From positions 1 through 7,771 of the forward strand of contig CALZMV010000057.1 in the NCBI GenBank assembly GCA_945788655.1: a stretch of DNA of 7,771 nucleotides, read 5' to 3'. Position 1 is the first letter of the stretch. The number at the start of each line of letters is the position of its first letter. The stretch is from an uncultured Clostridia bacterium. Lineage in GTDB: Bacteria > Bacillota > Clostridia > Peptostreptococcales > Anaerovoracaceae. Positions 1-6,328 of this stretch are shown here, piece by piece. The position numbers and the translations under genes were made by a program. The notes beneath the pieces were generated by a model that saw only the letters and a program-made list of their open reading frames with translations, was not told the DNA's origin and made no database searches.

Positions 1-14
1 TATATTTATTGTTA

Positions 15-44
15 ATTATAACATAAAAAATAACTTTTTTATAA
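15..44 (-). promoter_or_regulatory. Possible promoter for a gene beyond the left edge
   Basis: Read on the minus strand, a perfect TATAAT (20-15) is preceded by TGT, giving an extended -10. TTATAA at 44-39 could be a -35 with an 18-base spacer (4 of 6 matches to TTGACA). It lies just after the NTPase stop codon and points out of the window. The AT-rich context makes a chance match quite possible, and the downstream gene cannot be seen. Confidence 0.3.
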
Positions 45-1151
45 AATATTAATTTCTGCCTGAACTTTTTTAAGTAAATCAGAAATTTCCGTGAAATTCA
101 TATTTGGAATATACATTGACTCAACTTTCATATGAACTTCTTTAGCTTTGTTCAGATATTTGTATCCCTTATTCATAAGAATATCAAACTCCTCTTTTAG
201 CATCAAAATAAGACTGTCGTCCCTTCCGATAAGCAGTTGGTTCATATAATCATTCATATCTATTAATACTATCTCCTGACATTCGTCGTTATATTCTGTT
301 ATCTCCCATGGCTCTATATCATGGTATTCGTTTAATGTAATAAAAGCTGTAGCTAATTCCGGGATGAGTAAATGTTCAATCTTTTCTTCTGGGCAGATAG
401 AGCAGTAAAACTCTTCAATATCAAGACCTCTGTAAATGGCCCCTTCTGTAATAATTTCCATAAAACTGTTATTAGAAAAACCCACAGGAGAATTTATCAA
501 GTATATCTTTCTCATATTTTTCAATAAACTGTTTAAGAAATTCACATTTCCATTGCCTGTTATAGCGCTAGCAAAGAATTTTTTTCTTTTTCCCGGAACA
601 AAAGATATTGCCTTATTGCTGTAAATGTCTACGATAACATCTGCTGCTATTCTATAAACCTCACTTGACTCAACAGCGTTGTTATATATTTCTTCAAGGC
701 TTCTATATACGCTTTTAGCTGCATTTAAATAGTTGTATGCAATTCTATACCACTTTGATGTTTCTTCGTTTAAATCGATAATTTCCTCCTTATTTATGGC
801 AATTGCATCTTCATTCCAGTATTCACCCAAATTGATTATTTTATCTACTGCGCCCGGTGTTACAGGGTCAGTTATATGTGGACTGGTGCCATCTATTAAT
901 GCAATTTTTTTATTTTTCAAAAGAATACCATCGAGGGAGCCCTCATCAGCTGAGCAATGAAGATAATCGATATCTTCTGTGTCTTTAAAGCTGTCAGCAA
1001 TCTTTTTCATAAAGGTAGATTTTCCTGTTCCGGGTCCTCCCTTTATACAAATAATTTTGTTGGCCTCTCTTTGACCTAAAATATATCTGTAATATGAATA
1101 AAATCCCATAGGTGTATTATTTCCCGGAAAATAATGTCTCTCGATAGACAA
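39..1151 (-). CDS. Two-halved P-loop NTPase of the PRK06851 type, TTG start
   Basis: A 370-residue soluble protein of unknown cellular role, probably an ATP- or GTP-binding protein. The first half has a textbook Walker A motif, GGPGTGKST (38-46), followed by a Walker B-like strand KIALIDGT (82-89). The protein is an internal duplication of about 185 residues. ERHYFPGNNTPMGF (4-17) resembles RKKFFASAITGNGN (189-202), the DYLHCSADE region (62-70) resembles EEFYCSICPEE (246-256), and YNYLNAAKSVY (139-149) resembles YKYLNKAKEVH (330-340). The matching P-loop in the second half has decayed to NSPVGFSNNS (220-229), with no GKS/T. The TTG start is supported by AGGAGG 7 bases upstream. No in-frame ATG lies near it. 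The family name comes from memory of the overall pattern. Downstream, an AT-only inverted repeat (23-30/35-42) overlaps the stop codon and could be a weak terminator. The gene is AT-rich with less biased codons than crt or hppA, suggesting low expression. Confidence 0.88.
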   Translation of the reverse strand: MSIERHYFPGNNTPMGFYSYYRYILGQREANKIICIKGGPGTGKSTFMKKIADSFKDTEDIDYLHCSADEGSLDGILLKNKKIALIDGTSPHITDPVTPGAVDKIINLGEYWNEDAIAINKEEIIDLNEETSKWYRIAYNYLNAAKSVYRSLEEIYNNAVESSEVYRIAADVIVDIYSNKAISFVPGKRKKFFASAITGNGNVNFLNSLLKNMRKIYLINSPVGFSNNSFMEIITEGAIYRGLDIEEFYCSICPEEKIEHLLIPELATAFITLNEYHDIEPWEITEYNDECQEIVLIDMNDYMNQLLIGRDDSLILMLKEEFDILMNKGYKYLNKAKEVHMKVESMYIPNMNFTEISDLLKKVQAEINIL

Positions 1152-1201
1152 AAAAATACCTCCTTAGCATAATATATTTTCATATTATGCCAAAGAGGTA
1201 T
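1150..1201 (-). terminator. Terminator-like hairpin that contains the next gene's Shine-Dalgarno
   Basis: In minus-strand RNA, bases 1201-1181 pair with 1176-1156 in an unbroken 21-bp helix closed by an AAAA loop (1180-1177). The three positions that mismatch as DNA (1194/1163, 1191/1166, 1181/1176) are all G-U pairs in minus-strand RNA, so the structure fits transcription in that direction only. Seven U residues (1156-1150) follow. It begins 27 bases after the stop codon of the DUF975 gene, the normal place for a Rho-independent terminator. The 3' arm contains AGGAGG (1164-1159), the ribosome binding site of the NTPase gene, and the U-tract overlaps its UUG start codon. Long transcripts should therefore terminate here or have the site masked. 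Confidence 0.75.
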
Positions 1202-1211
1202 TGTGTGTTAA
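1184..1211 (-). promoter_or_regulatory. Candidate promoter of the NTPase gene, inside the hairpin 5' arm
   Basis: On the minus strand, TTAACA (1211-1206, 5 of 6 matches to TTGACA) is followed after 16 bases by CATAAT (1189-1184, 5 of 6 matches to TATAAT). TGG immediately precedes the -10, giving an extended TGn motif. The start of transcription would fall near 1177, in the hairpin loop. Such an mRNA would lack the 5' arm and leave AGGAGG free. The site is inferred from sequence only, and part of the -10 match is forced by the palindrome. Confidence 0.45.
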
Positions 1212-1228
1212 TTTACATTATTTCAATG

Positions 1229-1996
1229 TTACTCAAAATATGATTCATTTCTTTCTACAACAAGATTACCTGTGATAATTTCATAAAATACTGTCTTAGA
1301 AATACTTACATAAAGATCCACAAAGATTGTAGGAATAGAAACAATCATTGTGAGAAGAACTCCAAAGGAGTATACCATTAACCCCTGATGTAATTCAATT
1401 GAAACAAGATTTAATGGTAAAGAAGCTAAAATATACCATCCAATAAAAGACAAGTTAAGCGAAAAGAATTTCATCTTATTGCCATTCATCAATCTGCAGC
1501 TTTCCTTAATACAATCCGATGCACTCCATTCAGGATGATCTACTCTTAAATAAAAGGCCTGACTGTATCTAAAAGCAGCAATAATTCCAGGAATTACAAA
1601 TAATAGAGACCAAAGAAAGATTTTTATTGAATATAGCAGATACAAACAAAAAGCTTTGCCAAACATGCTGAATCCTTCAAATGTTAGAGCGTAATCCACA
1701 GTATGCTTTCTAAAATAAGCAAGCAGAAACATTATATAGCCACATAGCAATGGTCCATTTACAAAGAATCCATATATGTTGCTGGCATATTCAAGCTGTA
1801 CTTCTGTAACCATGCCTTCAATTAACTCAACAGACTGAACTGATAAGAAGAAGCCGTCCAGAATCAATCCGATTACTTCTGAAAAAACATAATAAATAAA
1901 GGCACCTAAAAACATGACCTTCCAGTTTCCAGCTAATACAGCTCTTGACATTTCTCTAAGCTTTGCAGCGGGCATTGTAATAATTATATTATCCAT
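1229..1996 (-). CDS. DUF975 family integral membrane protein
   Basis: A 255-residue polytopic membrane protein of unknown function. About five hydrophobic segments can be seen near residues 24-50, 78-95, 113-142, 176-200 and 208-230. The N-terminus carries the family's R..L.GNW pattern (R18, G23-N24-W25). The diagnostic block is at 134-190: VIPGIIAAFRYSQAFYL, then DHPEWSASDCIKESCRLMNG, then the FFSLNLSFIGWYIL helix, matching my recollection of DUF975 proteins in Firmicutes. There is no catalytic motif, so enzyme activity is not suggested. The ATG start is supported by GAGGAG (2010-2005) 8 bases upstream. A 7-codon frame beginning at 2012 overlaps this start (see findings). It precedes the NTPase gene on the same strand, but a terminator-like hairpin separates them. 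The function and any link to the neighbour are unknown. Confidence 0.9.
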   Translation of the reverse strand: MDNIIITMPAAKLREMSRAVLAGNWKVMFLGAFIYYVFSEVIGLILDGFFLSVQSVELIEGMVTEVQLEYASNIYGFFVNGPLLCGYIMFLLAYFRKHTVDYALTFEGFSMFGKAFCLYLLYSIKIFLWSLLFVIPGIIAAFRYSQAFYLRVDHPEWSASDCIKESCRLMNGNKMKFFSLNLSFIGWYILASLPLNLVSIELHQGLMVYSFGVLLTMIVSIPTIFVDLYVSISKTVFYEIITGNLVVERNESYFE

Positions 1997-2040
1997 AATT
2001 TATTCTCCTCATCTCCAGAAATTCTCCTAATATGTTGGTT

Positions 2041-2069
2041 ATTATAACATTTATATTGGAATTATTCAA
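2041..2069 (-). promoter_or_regulatory. Promoter of the DUF975 gene
   Basis: On the minus strand, TTGAAT (2069-2064) is followed by a 17-base spacer and a perfect TATAAT (2046-2041). TGT directly before it makes an extended -10. Transcription would start near 2034, giving a leader of about 38 bases. The -10 overlaps an 11-base palindrome, GTTATTATAAC (2038-2048). Confidence 0.65.
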
Positions 2070-2111
2070 CATTTCATCTTGCATGTCCGTATTAATTCAG
2101 CAAAAGTAATT

Positions 2112-2129
2112 TTGTTAATATTATGACAT
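2112..2129 (+). promoter_or_regulatory. Candidate Rex (redox repressor) operator upstream of crt
   Basis: TTGTTAATATTATGACAT has a perfect left half-site TTGTTAA, a 4-base spacer, and a right half-site ATGACAT. The right half keeps 4 of the 7 bases of TTAACAA, so 11 of 14 conserved positions match the clostridial Rex consensus as I recall it. It ends 4 bases before the crt -35 box. Rex senses NADH/NAD+ and represses crt operons in several clostridia. The match is partial and the region is AT-rich. Confidence 0.4.
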
Positions 2130-2133
2130 TTCC

Positions 2134-2162
2134 TTGATTACAATTCATTAAAATGATATAAT
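2134..2162 (+). promoter_or_regulatory. Promoter of crt
   Basis: TTGATT (2134-2139), a 17-base spacer and a perfect TATAAT (2157-2162) with TGA before it form a strong extended -10 promoter. Transcription would start near 2169, giving a leader of about 34 bases before the ATG at 2203. This excludes the upstream TTG at 2164 as the start codon. Confidence 0.75.
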
Positions 2163-2202
2163 TTTGTTTGGTAAGATTTTGTATCGAGAAAGGAAATTAA
2201 AG

Positions 2203-2979
2203 ATGTATCAGACAATTAAGTATGAAGTAAAAGAAAACATCGCTTATGTTACAATTAACAGACCAGAAGCTTTAAACGCATTAAACAAAACTGTTCTTGA
2301 AGAATTACTTGATGTTTTTGGTAAAATCGGTGCTGACGATGAAGTTAGAGCTGTTATATTAACAGGTGAAGGACGTTCATTTGTTGCCGGAGCTGATATT
2401 GCTCAGATGAGCACATTAACTGTTGCTGAAGGCAGAGCATTCGGTGCTTTCGGACAGAATGTTATGAATGTTATTGAAAACGTTGAAAAACCAGTAATCG
2501 CAGCTGTTAATGGTTTCGCACTTGGTGGCGGATGTGAATTATCAATGGCATGTGACTTCAGAATTGCTTCTTCAAAGGCAAAATTTGGTCAGCCTGAAGT
2601 TGGTTTAGGAATTACTCCTGGATTTGCAGGAACTCAGAGATTATCAAAGCTTGTTGGCAAGGGTATGGCTAAAATGTTAATTATGACTGCAGATACTATT
2701 TCCGCAGAAGAAGCTTTAAGAATTGGATTAGTTGAAAAGGTTGTTGAACCAGAAGAATTAATTCCAACTTGTGAAGCTATTGCTAAAAAGATTGCTTCAA
2801 AGGCACCTATCGCTGTTGCAATGTCAAAGACATGTGTAAATAAGGGATATCACTTAGATATGTTCTCCGGTTCTGCTTTAGAAGCTGAAGCATTTGGTGG
2901 ATGCTTCGGAACTGAAGACCAGAAGGAAGGCATGAAAGCATTCTTAGAAAAGAGACCTGCTGAATTTAAGAACAAATAA
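2203..2979 (+). CDS. crt: Short-chain enoyl-CoA hydratase (crotonase)
   Basis: Interconverts 3-hydroxybutyryl-CoA and crotonyl-CoA in the cytoplasm, the dehydration step of the clostridial route from acetyl-CoA to butyryl-CoA. The 258-residue protein spans the whole crotonase fold and has the family's usual length. VAGADI (61-66) and GGGCEL (108-113) supply the oxyanion hole (Ala62 and Gly109 by analogy). The two catalytic glutamates are Glu112 in GGGCEL and Glu132 in FGQPEVGLG. The overall sequence closely resembles clostridial Crt, including NGFALGGGCE, GITPGFAGTQRLS and the ALRIGLVEKVVEP block. The frame is open from a TTG at 2164, but the ATG at 2203 is chosen because AAAGGA (2189-2194) sits 8 bases before it and the TTG lies upstream of the predicted transcription start. 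Codons are strongly biased, suggesting high expression. It stands alone: the usual partners bcd, etfBA and hbd are not in the window. Confidence 0.95.
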   Translation: MYQTIKYEVKENIAYVTINRPEALNALNKTVLEELLDVFGKIGADDEVRAVILTGEGRSFVAGADIAQMSTLTVAEGRAFGAFGQNVMNVIENVEKPVIAAVNGFALGGGCELSMACDFRIASSKAKFGQPEVGLGITPGFAGTQRLSKLVGKGMAKMLIMTADTISAEEALRIGLVEKVVEPEELIPTCEAIAKKIASKAPIAVAMSKTCVNKGYHLDMFSGSALEAEAFGGCFGTEDQKEGMKAFLEKRPAEFKNK

Positions 2980-3002
2980 TAAGCATAATACATATAAGTA
3001 TG

Positions 3003-3034
3003 ACCCCTCTCATATAAACTTTGGAGGGGTTTTT
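3003..3034 (+). terminator. Rho-independent terminator of crt
   Basis: ACCCCTC (3003-3009) pairs with GAGGGGT (3024-3030), with a further T-G pair inside. The loop is about 12 bases, and a T-run at 3030-3034 and more T residues follow. It lies 23 bases after the crt stop codon and is usable only on the plus strand. Confidence 0.9.
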
Positions 3035-3058
3035 CTTATGTAACAATATTTATGATGC

Positions 3059-3096
3059 AAAAAGTCCCGCAATATAATTACTGCGGGACTATTTTT
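3059..3096 (-). terminator. Bidirectional terminator between hppA and crt
   Basis: AGTCCCGCA (3063-3071) pairs perfectly with TGCGGGACT (3082-3090) around a 10-base loop. On the minus strand five U residues (3063-3059) follow, 29 bases after the hppA stop codon. On the plus strand ATTTTT (3091-3096) follows, making it a second stop for crt. It probably ends both convergent transcripts. Confidence 0.9.
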
Positions 3097-3119
3097 CATA
3101 TTTATTAATTACCTATGAA

Positions 3120-5132
3120 TTACAGTAATCCACCAATCTGAACGAATAATGGAGCAAATACAACTGCAACGATAGTCATTAACTTGATTAAGATGTTGAT
3201 TGAAGGACCGGATGTATCCTTGAATGGGTCACCAACTGTATCACCTACAACAGCAGCTTTGTGAGGATCTGAACCCTTACCGCCAAAGTTGCCTTCTTCG
3301 ATGTACTTCTTAGCGTTATCCCATGCACCACCGGCATTGGACATCATGATAGCCATCATAACACCAGATGCTAAAGCACCACCAAGCATACCGCCTAATG
3401 CTTCAGGTCCAAAGATGATACCAACAGCTAAAGGAGCGATTACAGCCATGATACCAGGAAGTACCATTTCTTTTAAAGCAGCCTGAGTTGAAATATCAAC
3501 GCATCTTGCATAGTCAGGCTTTGAAGTACCTTCCATGATACCCTTATCTTCTCTGAACTGTCTTCTAACTTCTTCGATCATCTTGTTAGCAGAGTTACCT
3601 ACAGAATTCATAGTTAAAGCTGAGAATACGAATGGTAACATTGCTCCGATAAATAAACCGATGATTACGATTGGGTTTAATAAGCTGATTGAATCTAAAC
3701 CAGTAACAGCAGCATATGAAGCGAATAATGCTAATGCTGTTAAAGCAGCAGAACCGATAGCGAAACCTTTACCGATAGCAGCTGTAGTATTACCTACTGC
3801 GTCTAACTTGTCAGTGATTTCTCTAACTTCGTGAGGTAATTCGGACATTTCTGCGATACCACCAGCGTTGTCAGATACCGGACCATAAGCGTCAACTGCA
3901 ACTGTCATACCTGCTGTTGAAAGCATACCTACAGCAGCAAGAGCGATACCGTATAATCCAGCAAACTGGTAAGCAAAGAATACGCCTGCACAGATTAAAA
4001 TGATTGGCCACATTGTGGACATCATACCTACACCTAAACCGCTGATGATAGTTGTAGCTGCACCGGTCTGGGACTGTTCAGCAATCTTCTTAACTGATTT
4101 GTAATCTCCGGAAGTGTATACTTCTGTAATCTTACCGATAGCAATACCAACAACAAGACCTGAAATGATAGCAGCAGCATAGCTGTAGTTTCCAAGCATG
4201 TTCTTTGATAAGAAAATAGTAGCAATAATTACAATAATACCACTGATATAAGTACCCATGTTAAGAGCGTTAGCAGGGTTTCCACCTTCCTTACCTCTTA
4301 CACACATAATACCGATTACTGAAGCGATGATACCAACTGCAGAAATGATTAATGGGAATAATGCAGCTGTTGCAGCATTGAATGTAGCATCTCCGCCTGC
4401 GTTAGCAACAGCTACTGCAGCTAATGTTACTGCAGAAATGATTGATCCAACATATGATTCAAACAAGTCGGAACCCATACCTGCAACGTCACCTACATTG
4501 TCACCTACGTTGTCAGCAATTACTGCTGGGTTTCTTGGGTCATCTTCAGGGATGCCAGCTTCAACCTTACCTACAAGGTCAGCACCAACGTCAGCAGCCT
4601 TAGTGTAGATACCGCCACCAACTCTTCCGAATAAAGCCATTGATGAAGCACCAAGACCAAAACCTGTAATGCACTGAGTAACAGTAGCAAGGTCAAGAAC
4701 ACAAATGATTACGCCAAGACCGAATAAACCTAAACCTGATACGCAAAGACCCATTACAGCACCGGATCTAAAAGCAATCTTAAGAGCTTTGTTCATTCCG
4801 GATTCTCTTGCAGCATTTGCAGTTCTAACATTACCGTTAGTTGCAACCTTCATACCGAAGAAACCTGCAAGAACTGATAATAAAGCACCGCATAGATATA
4901 GGATTGCAGTAATCCAGCTCTTTAAGCCAATACCGATTAGTAAGAATAATACGACAATAACAAAAATCATTGTCTTATATTCTCTTGTTAGAAACGCCAT
5001 AGCACCTTCTTTGATGTAGCCGGCAATTTCTTTCATTCTGTCTGTACCTTCTTCAGCCTTCATAATCCATGCTGCTAAGCAAAAAGCAACAAGAAGACCA
5101 AAAGCGGCCGCACAAACAATGAAAATTTTCAT
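3120..5132 (-). CDS. hppA: K+-dependent membrane pyrophosphatase, probably Na+-pumping
   Basis: An integral membrane pump that hydrolyses cytoplasmic pyrophosphate and exports Na+ and/or H+, returning energy from biosynthetic PPi to an ion gradient. The 670-residue length and many hydrophobic segments are typical. The PPi/Mg site is clear: [18 protein letters not shown] (172-189), [20 protein letters not shown] (196-215) and [15 protein letters not shown] (630-644). NTTAAIGKG (448-456) has Ala451 and Gly454, where K+-independent pumps have Lys and Thr; this is the known signature of K+ dependence. DLFESY puts Glu225 in the position typical of Na+-pumping (or dual Na+/H+) enzymes, whereas classical H+ pumps have the Glu four residues later. 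K+ dependence is firm; the pumped ion is inference. The frame opens at a GTG (5153), but AGGAGG (5147-5142) lies inside that extension and 9 bases before the ATG at 5132, so the ATG is the start. Codons are strongly biased. It follows secG with no terminator between. Confidence 0.97.
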   Translation of the reverse strand: MKIFIVCAAAFGLLVAFCLAAWIMKAEEGTDRMKEIAGYIKEGAMAFLTREYKTMIFVIVVLFLLIGIGLKSWITAILYLCGALLSVLAGFFGMKVATNGNVRTANAARESGMNKALKIAFRSGAVMGLCVSGLGLFGLGVIICVLDLATVTQCITGFGLGASSMALFGRVGGGIYTKAADVGADLVGKVEAGIPEDDPRNPAVIADNVGDNVGDVAGMGSDLFESYVGSIISAVTLAAVAVANAGGDATFNAATAALFPLIISAVGIIASVIGIMCVRGKEGGNPANALNMGTYISGIIVIIATIFLSKNMLGNYSYAAAIISGLVVGIAIGKITEVYTSGDYKSVKKIAEQSQTGAATTIISGLGVGMMSTMWPIILICAGVFFAYQFAGLYGIALAAVGMLSTAGMTVAVDAYGPVSDNAGGIAEMSELPHEVREITDKLDAVGNTTAAIGKGFAIGSAALTALALFASYAAVTGLDSISLLNPIVIIGLFIGAMLPFVFSALTMNSVGNSANKMIEEVRRQFREDKGIMEGTSKPDYARCVDISTQAALKEMVLPGIMAVIAPLAVGIIFGPEALGGMLGGALASGVMMAIMMSNAGGAWDNAKKYIEEGNFGGKGSDPHKAAVVGDTVGDPFKDTSGPSINILIKLMTIVAVVFAPLFVQIGGLL

Positions 5133-5141
5133 GATTGCATA

Positions 5142-5147
5142 CCTCCT
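5142..5147 (-). promoter_or_regulatory. hppA ribosome binding site, decides the start
   Basis: AGGAGG on the minus strand, followed by a 9-base spacer to the ATG at 5132. The longer frame from GTG 5153 would translate this site as Arg-Arg, so the shorter protein is correct. It can also pair with the 3' arm of the upstream leader hairpin (5176-5169). Confidence 0.85.
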
Positions 5148-5166
5148 GTTCACTTTTTAACGAGTA

Positions 5167-5193
5167 ATAAGAGGCACTGTCTGTACCTCTTAT
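5167..5193 (-). promoter_or_regulatory. Leader hairpin upstream of hppA, possible anti-Shine-Dalgarno switch
   Basis: In minus-strand RNA, 5193-5183 pairs with 5177-5167 in an 11-bp stem with a 5-base AGACA loop. The 5185/5175 pair is G-U only in this direction. No U-tract follows, so it is not a normal terminator for secG. The 3' arm, UGCCUCUU (5176-5169), can instead pair over 8 bp (two G-U) with AGGAGGUA (5147-5140), covering the hppA ribosome binding site. The two pairings exclude each other. The hairpin is visible directly; a switching role is inference. Confidence 0.5.
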
Positions 5194-5218
5194 CCTCAAA
5201 GCGAAAATTAAAAATATA

Positions 5219-5249
5219 ATTATAAACAATTTTATCGATTTAGCTGCAA
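5219..5249 (-). promoter_or_regulatory. Weak candidate promoter for hppA
   Basis: A perfect TATAAT (5224-5219) on the minus strand lies in the secG-hppA gap. The best -35 is TTGCAG (5249-5244) with a long 19-base spacer, matching only 3 of 6 bases, so support rests on the -10 alone. If used, the transcript would start near 5212 and carry the whole leader hairpin. Confidence 0.3.
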
Positions 5250-5276
5250 TACATATATCATGTAAAACAGTTCAAT

Positions 5277-5507
5277 CTATTCCATCATAACTAAAGCAAT
5301 TGACAGTATTACAAACAGTACTGCACCAATTGAAGTAACTTTAGTTAAAATAGCCTCATAACCTTTGCTCTTCTTCTTACCGAAAAGCTGTTCAGCGCCA
5401 CCTGCAATTGAACCTGATAATCCGGAACTGTTACCTGACTGTAAAAGTACACTTGCTATCAAGATAATACTGGCAATTGCAAGTAAAACCATTAAGAAAG
5501 TTTTCAT
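5277..5507 (-). CDS. secG: Preprotein translocase subunit SecG
   Basis: A small auxiliary subunit of the SecYEG channel in the cytoplasmic membrane, which aids SecA-driven protein export. At 76 residues it matches the family. It shows two hydrophobic helices (about 3-22 and 54-74), the loop motif LLQSGNSSGLSGSIAGGAEQLFGKKKSKG (21-49) rich in Gly and Ser, and a basic KKKSKG stretch before the second helix. The ATG start follows AAGGAGG (5521-5515) by 7 bases. It has its own promoter just behind tpiA. In many Firmicutes secG follows the glycolytic operon, often before rnr and smpB; here hppA comes next. No terminator follows, so cotranscription with hppA is likely. Confidence 0.95.
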   Translation of the reverse strand: MKTFLMVLLAIASIILIASVLLQSGNSSGLSGSIAGGAEQLFGKKKSKGYEAILTKVTSIGAVLFVILSIALVMME

Positions 5508-5537
5508 CTCAATTCCTCCTTGTATTTTAACTTGATT

Positions 5538-5567
5538 ATTGTACCATATTCTTCATGTCTAAATCAA
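5538..5567 (-). promoter_or_regulatory. Promoter of secG
   Basis: On the minus strand, TTGATT (5567-5562) is followed by an 18-base spacer and TACAAT (5543-5538), with TGG before it as an extended -10. It sits right behind the tpiA stop codon. Transcription would start near 5531. A 7-base inverted repeat, CTTGATT/AATCAAG (5531-5537 and 5562-5568), brackets the promoter. Confidence 0.6.
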
Positions 5568-5568
5568 G

Positions 5569-6315
5569 CTAAAAGTTGACTATTTCAATAAATTTTAACG
5601 GATCAAGGCTCGCTCCACCTACCAAAGCACCATCAATTTCTTCCATATTCATAATTTCTGTCGCATTGTCAGGTTTAACGCTTCCGCCATACTGAATTAC
5701 AATCTTATCAGCTGTTTCCTCGTCATATATTTCACTTAATGTCATTCTGATGCATAAGCACATCTGGTTAGCCTGCTCGGGAGTTGCTGTTCTTCCTGTC
5801 CCGATTGCCCATACAGGTTCATATGCTACAGTAACCCTTTCAGCCTGATGACCCTCGATACTCTTAAATGCTGCCCTTATCTGTGAAGAAACTATATCCT
5901 CTTCTTTGCCGGCTTCTCTTTCTTCAAGATTTTCACCAACACAAACTACAGGCAATATTTCAGTTTCCAGAATAGCTTTAAGTTTCAAATTTACAGTCTC
6001 GTCTGTCTCTGCAAAATACTGACGTCTTTCAGAATGACCGATAAGACAGTAGTCAACACCAATTTCCTGCAGCATTGGAATAGAAACTTCACCGGTATAT
6101 GCTCCTTCTTTTTCAAAATGAACATTCTGTGCTCCAACACCAATACCTGTTCCTTTAAAAGCCTCAACCAGCATAGAAAGCTGTGTATAAGGGGCAAATA
6201 CAGCTGTTTTGACATCTGTTCCGTGATATAAAGTTCTAAATTTCATAGCATATTCTTTAGCTTCTGAAATTGTCTTGTACATTTTCCAATTTCCTGCAAT
6301 AAAAGGAATTCGCAT
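5569..6315 (-). CDS. tpiA: Triosephosphate isomerase
   Basis: Interconverts dihydroxyacetone phosphate and glyceraldehyde 3-phosphate in glycolysis and gluconeogenesis; a cytoplasmic TIM-barrel dimer. The 248-residue protein is complete. The substrate-binding Asn9 and Lys11 lie in AGNWKMYKT (7-15), the electrophilic His94 in LIGHSERR (91-98), and the catalytic base Glu166 in [11 protein letters not shown] (164-174), which leads into the mobile loop 6. Phosphate-binding YGGSVKPDN (209-217) and GALVGGASL (229-237) follow. The ATG start is preceded by GAGAGG (6328-6323), which directly adjoins the pgk stop codon. Only 13 bases separate the two genes, so translation is probably coupled. The stop is TAG and no terminator hairpin follows before secG. 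Confidence 0.98.
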   Translation of the reverse strand: MRIPFIAGNWKMYKTISEAKEYAMKFRTLYHGTDVKTAVFAPYTQLSMLVEAFKGTGIGVGAQNVHFEKEGAYTGEVSIPMLQEIGVDYCLIGHSERRQYFAETDETVNLKLKAILETEILPVVCVGENLEEREAGKEEDIVSSQIRAAFKSIEGHQAERVTVAYEPVWAIGTGRTATPEQANQMCLCIRMTLSEIYDEETADKIVIQYGGSVKPDNATEIMNMEEIDGALVGGASLDPLKFIEIVNF

Positions 6316-6328
6316 CTTCTTACCTCTC

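Noticed and set aside
436..960. Plus-strand open frames opposite the NTPase gene
   Set aside because: The duplicated domain structure and intact Walker A prove the minus-strand frame; the opposite frames have no recognisable features.
2038..2048. Palindrome GTTATTATAAC over the DUF975 -10 box as an operator
   Set aside because: It arises largely from the TATAAT element in AT-rich DNA, and its spacing does not fit a Rex site.
2164..2202. A 13-residue N-terminal extension of crotonase from TTG 2164
   Set aside because: The TTG lies before the predicted transcription start, and a good ribosome binding site points to ATG 2203, which matches the usual crotonase N-terminus.
3289..5019. Several open frames on the plus strand opposite hppA (near 3289-3486, 3535-3834, 4258-4608 and 4705-5019)
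   Set aside because: They mirror the codon bias of hppA, have no ribosome binding sites that stand out, and their translations are low-complexity Pro/Ala/Thr-rich strings. They are shadows of a real gene.
5133..5153. A 7-residue extension of HppA from GTG 5153
   Set aside because: The extension contains the AGGAGG ribosome binding site itself, and the ATG at 5132 begins a normal membrane-anchored N-terminus.
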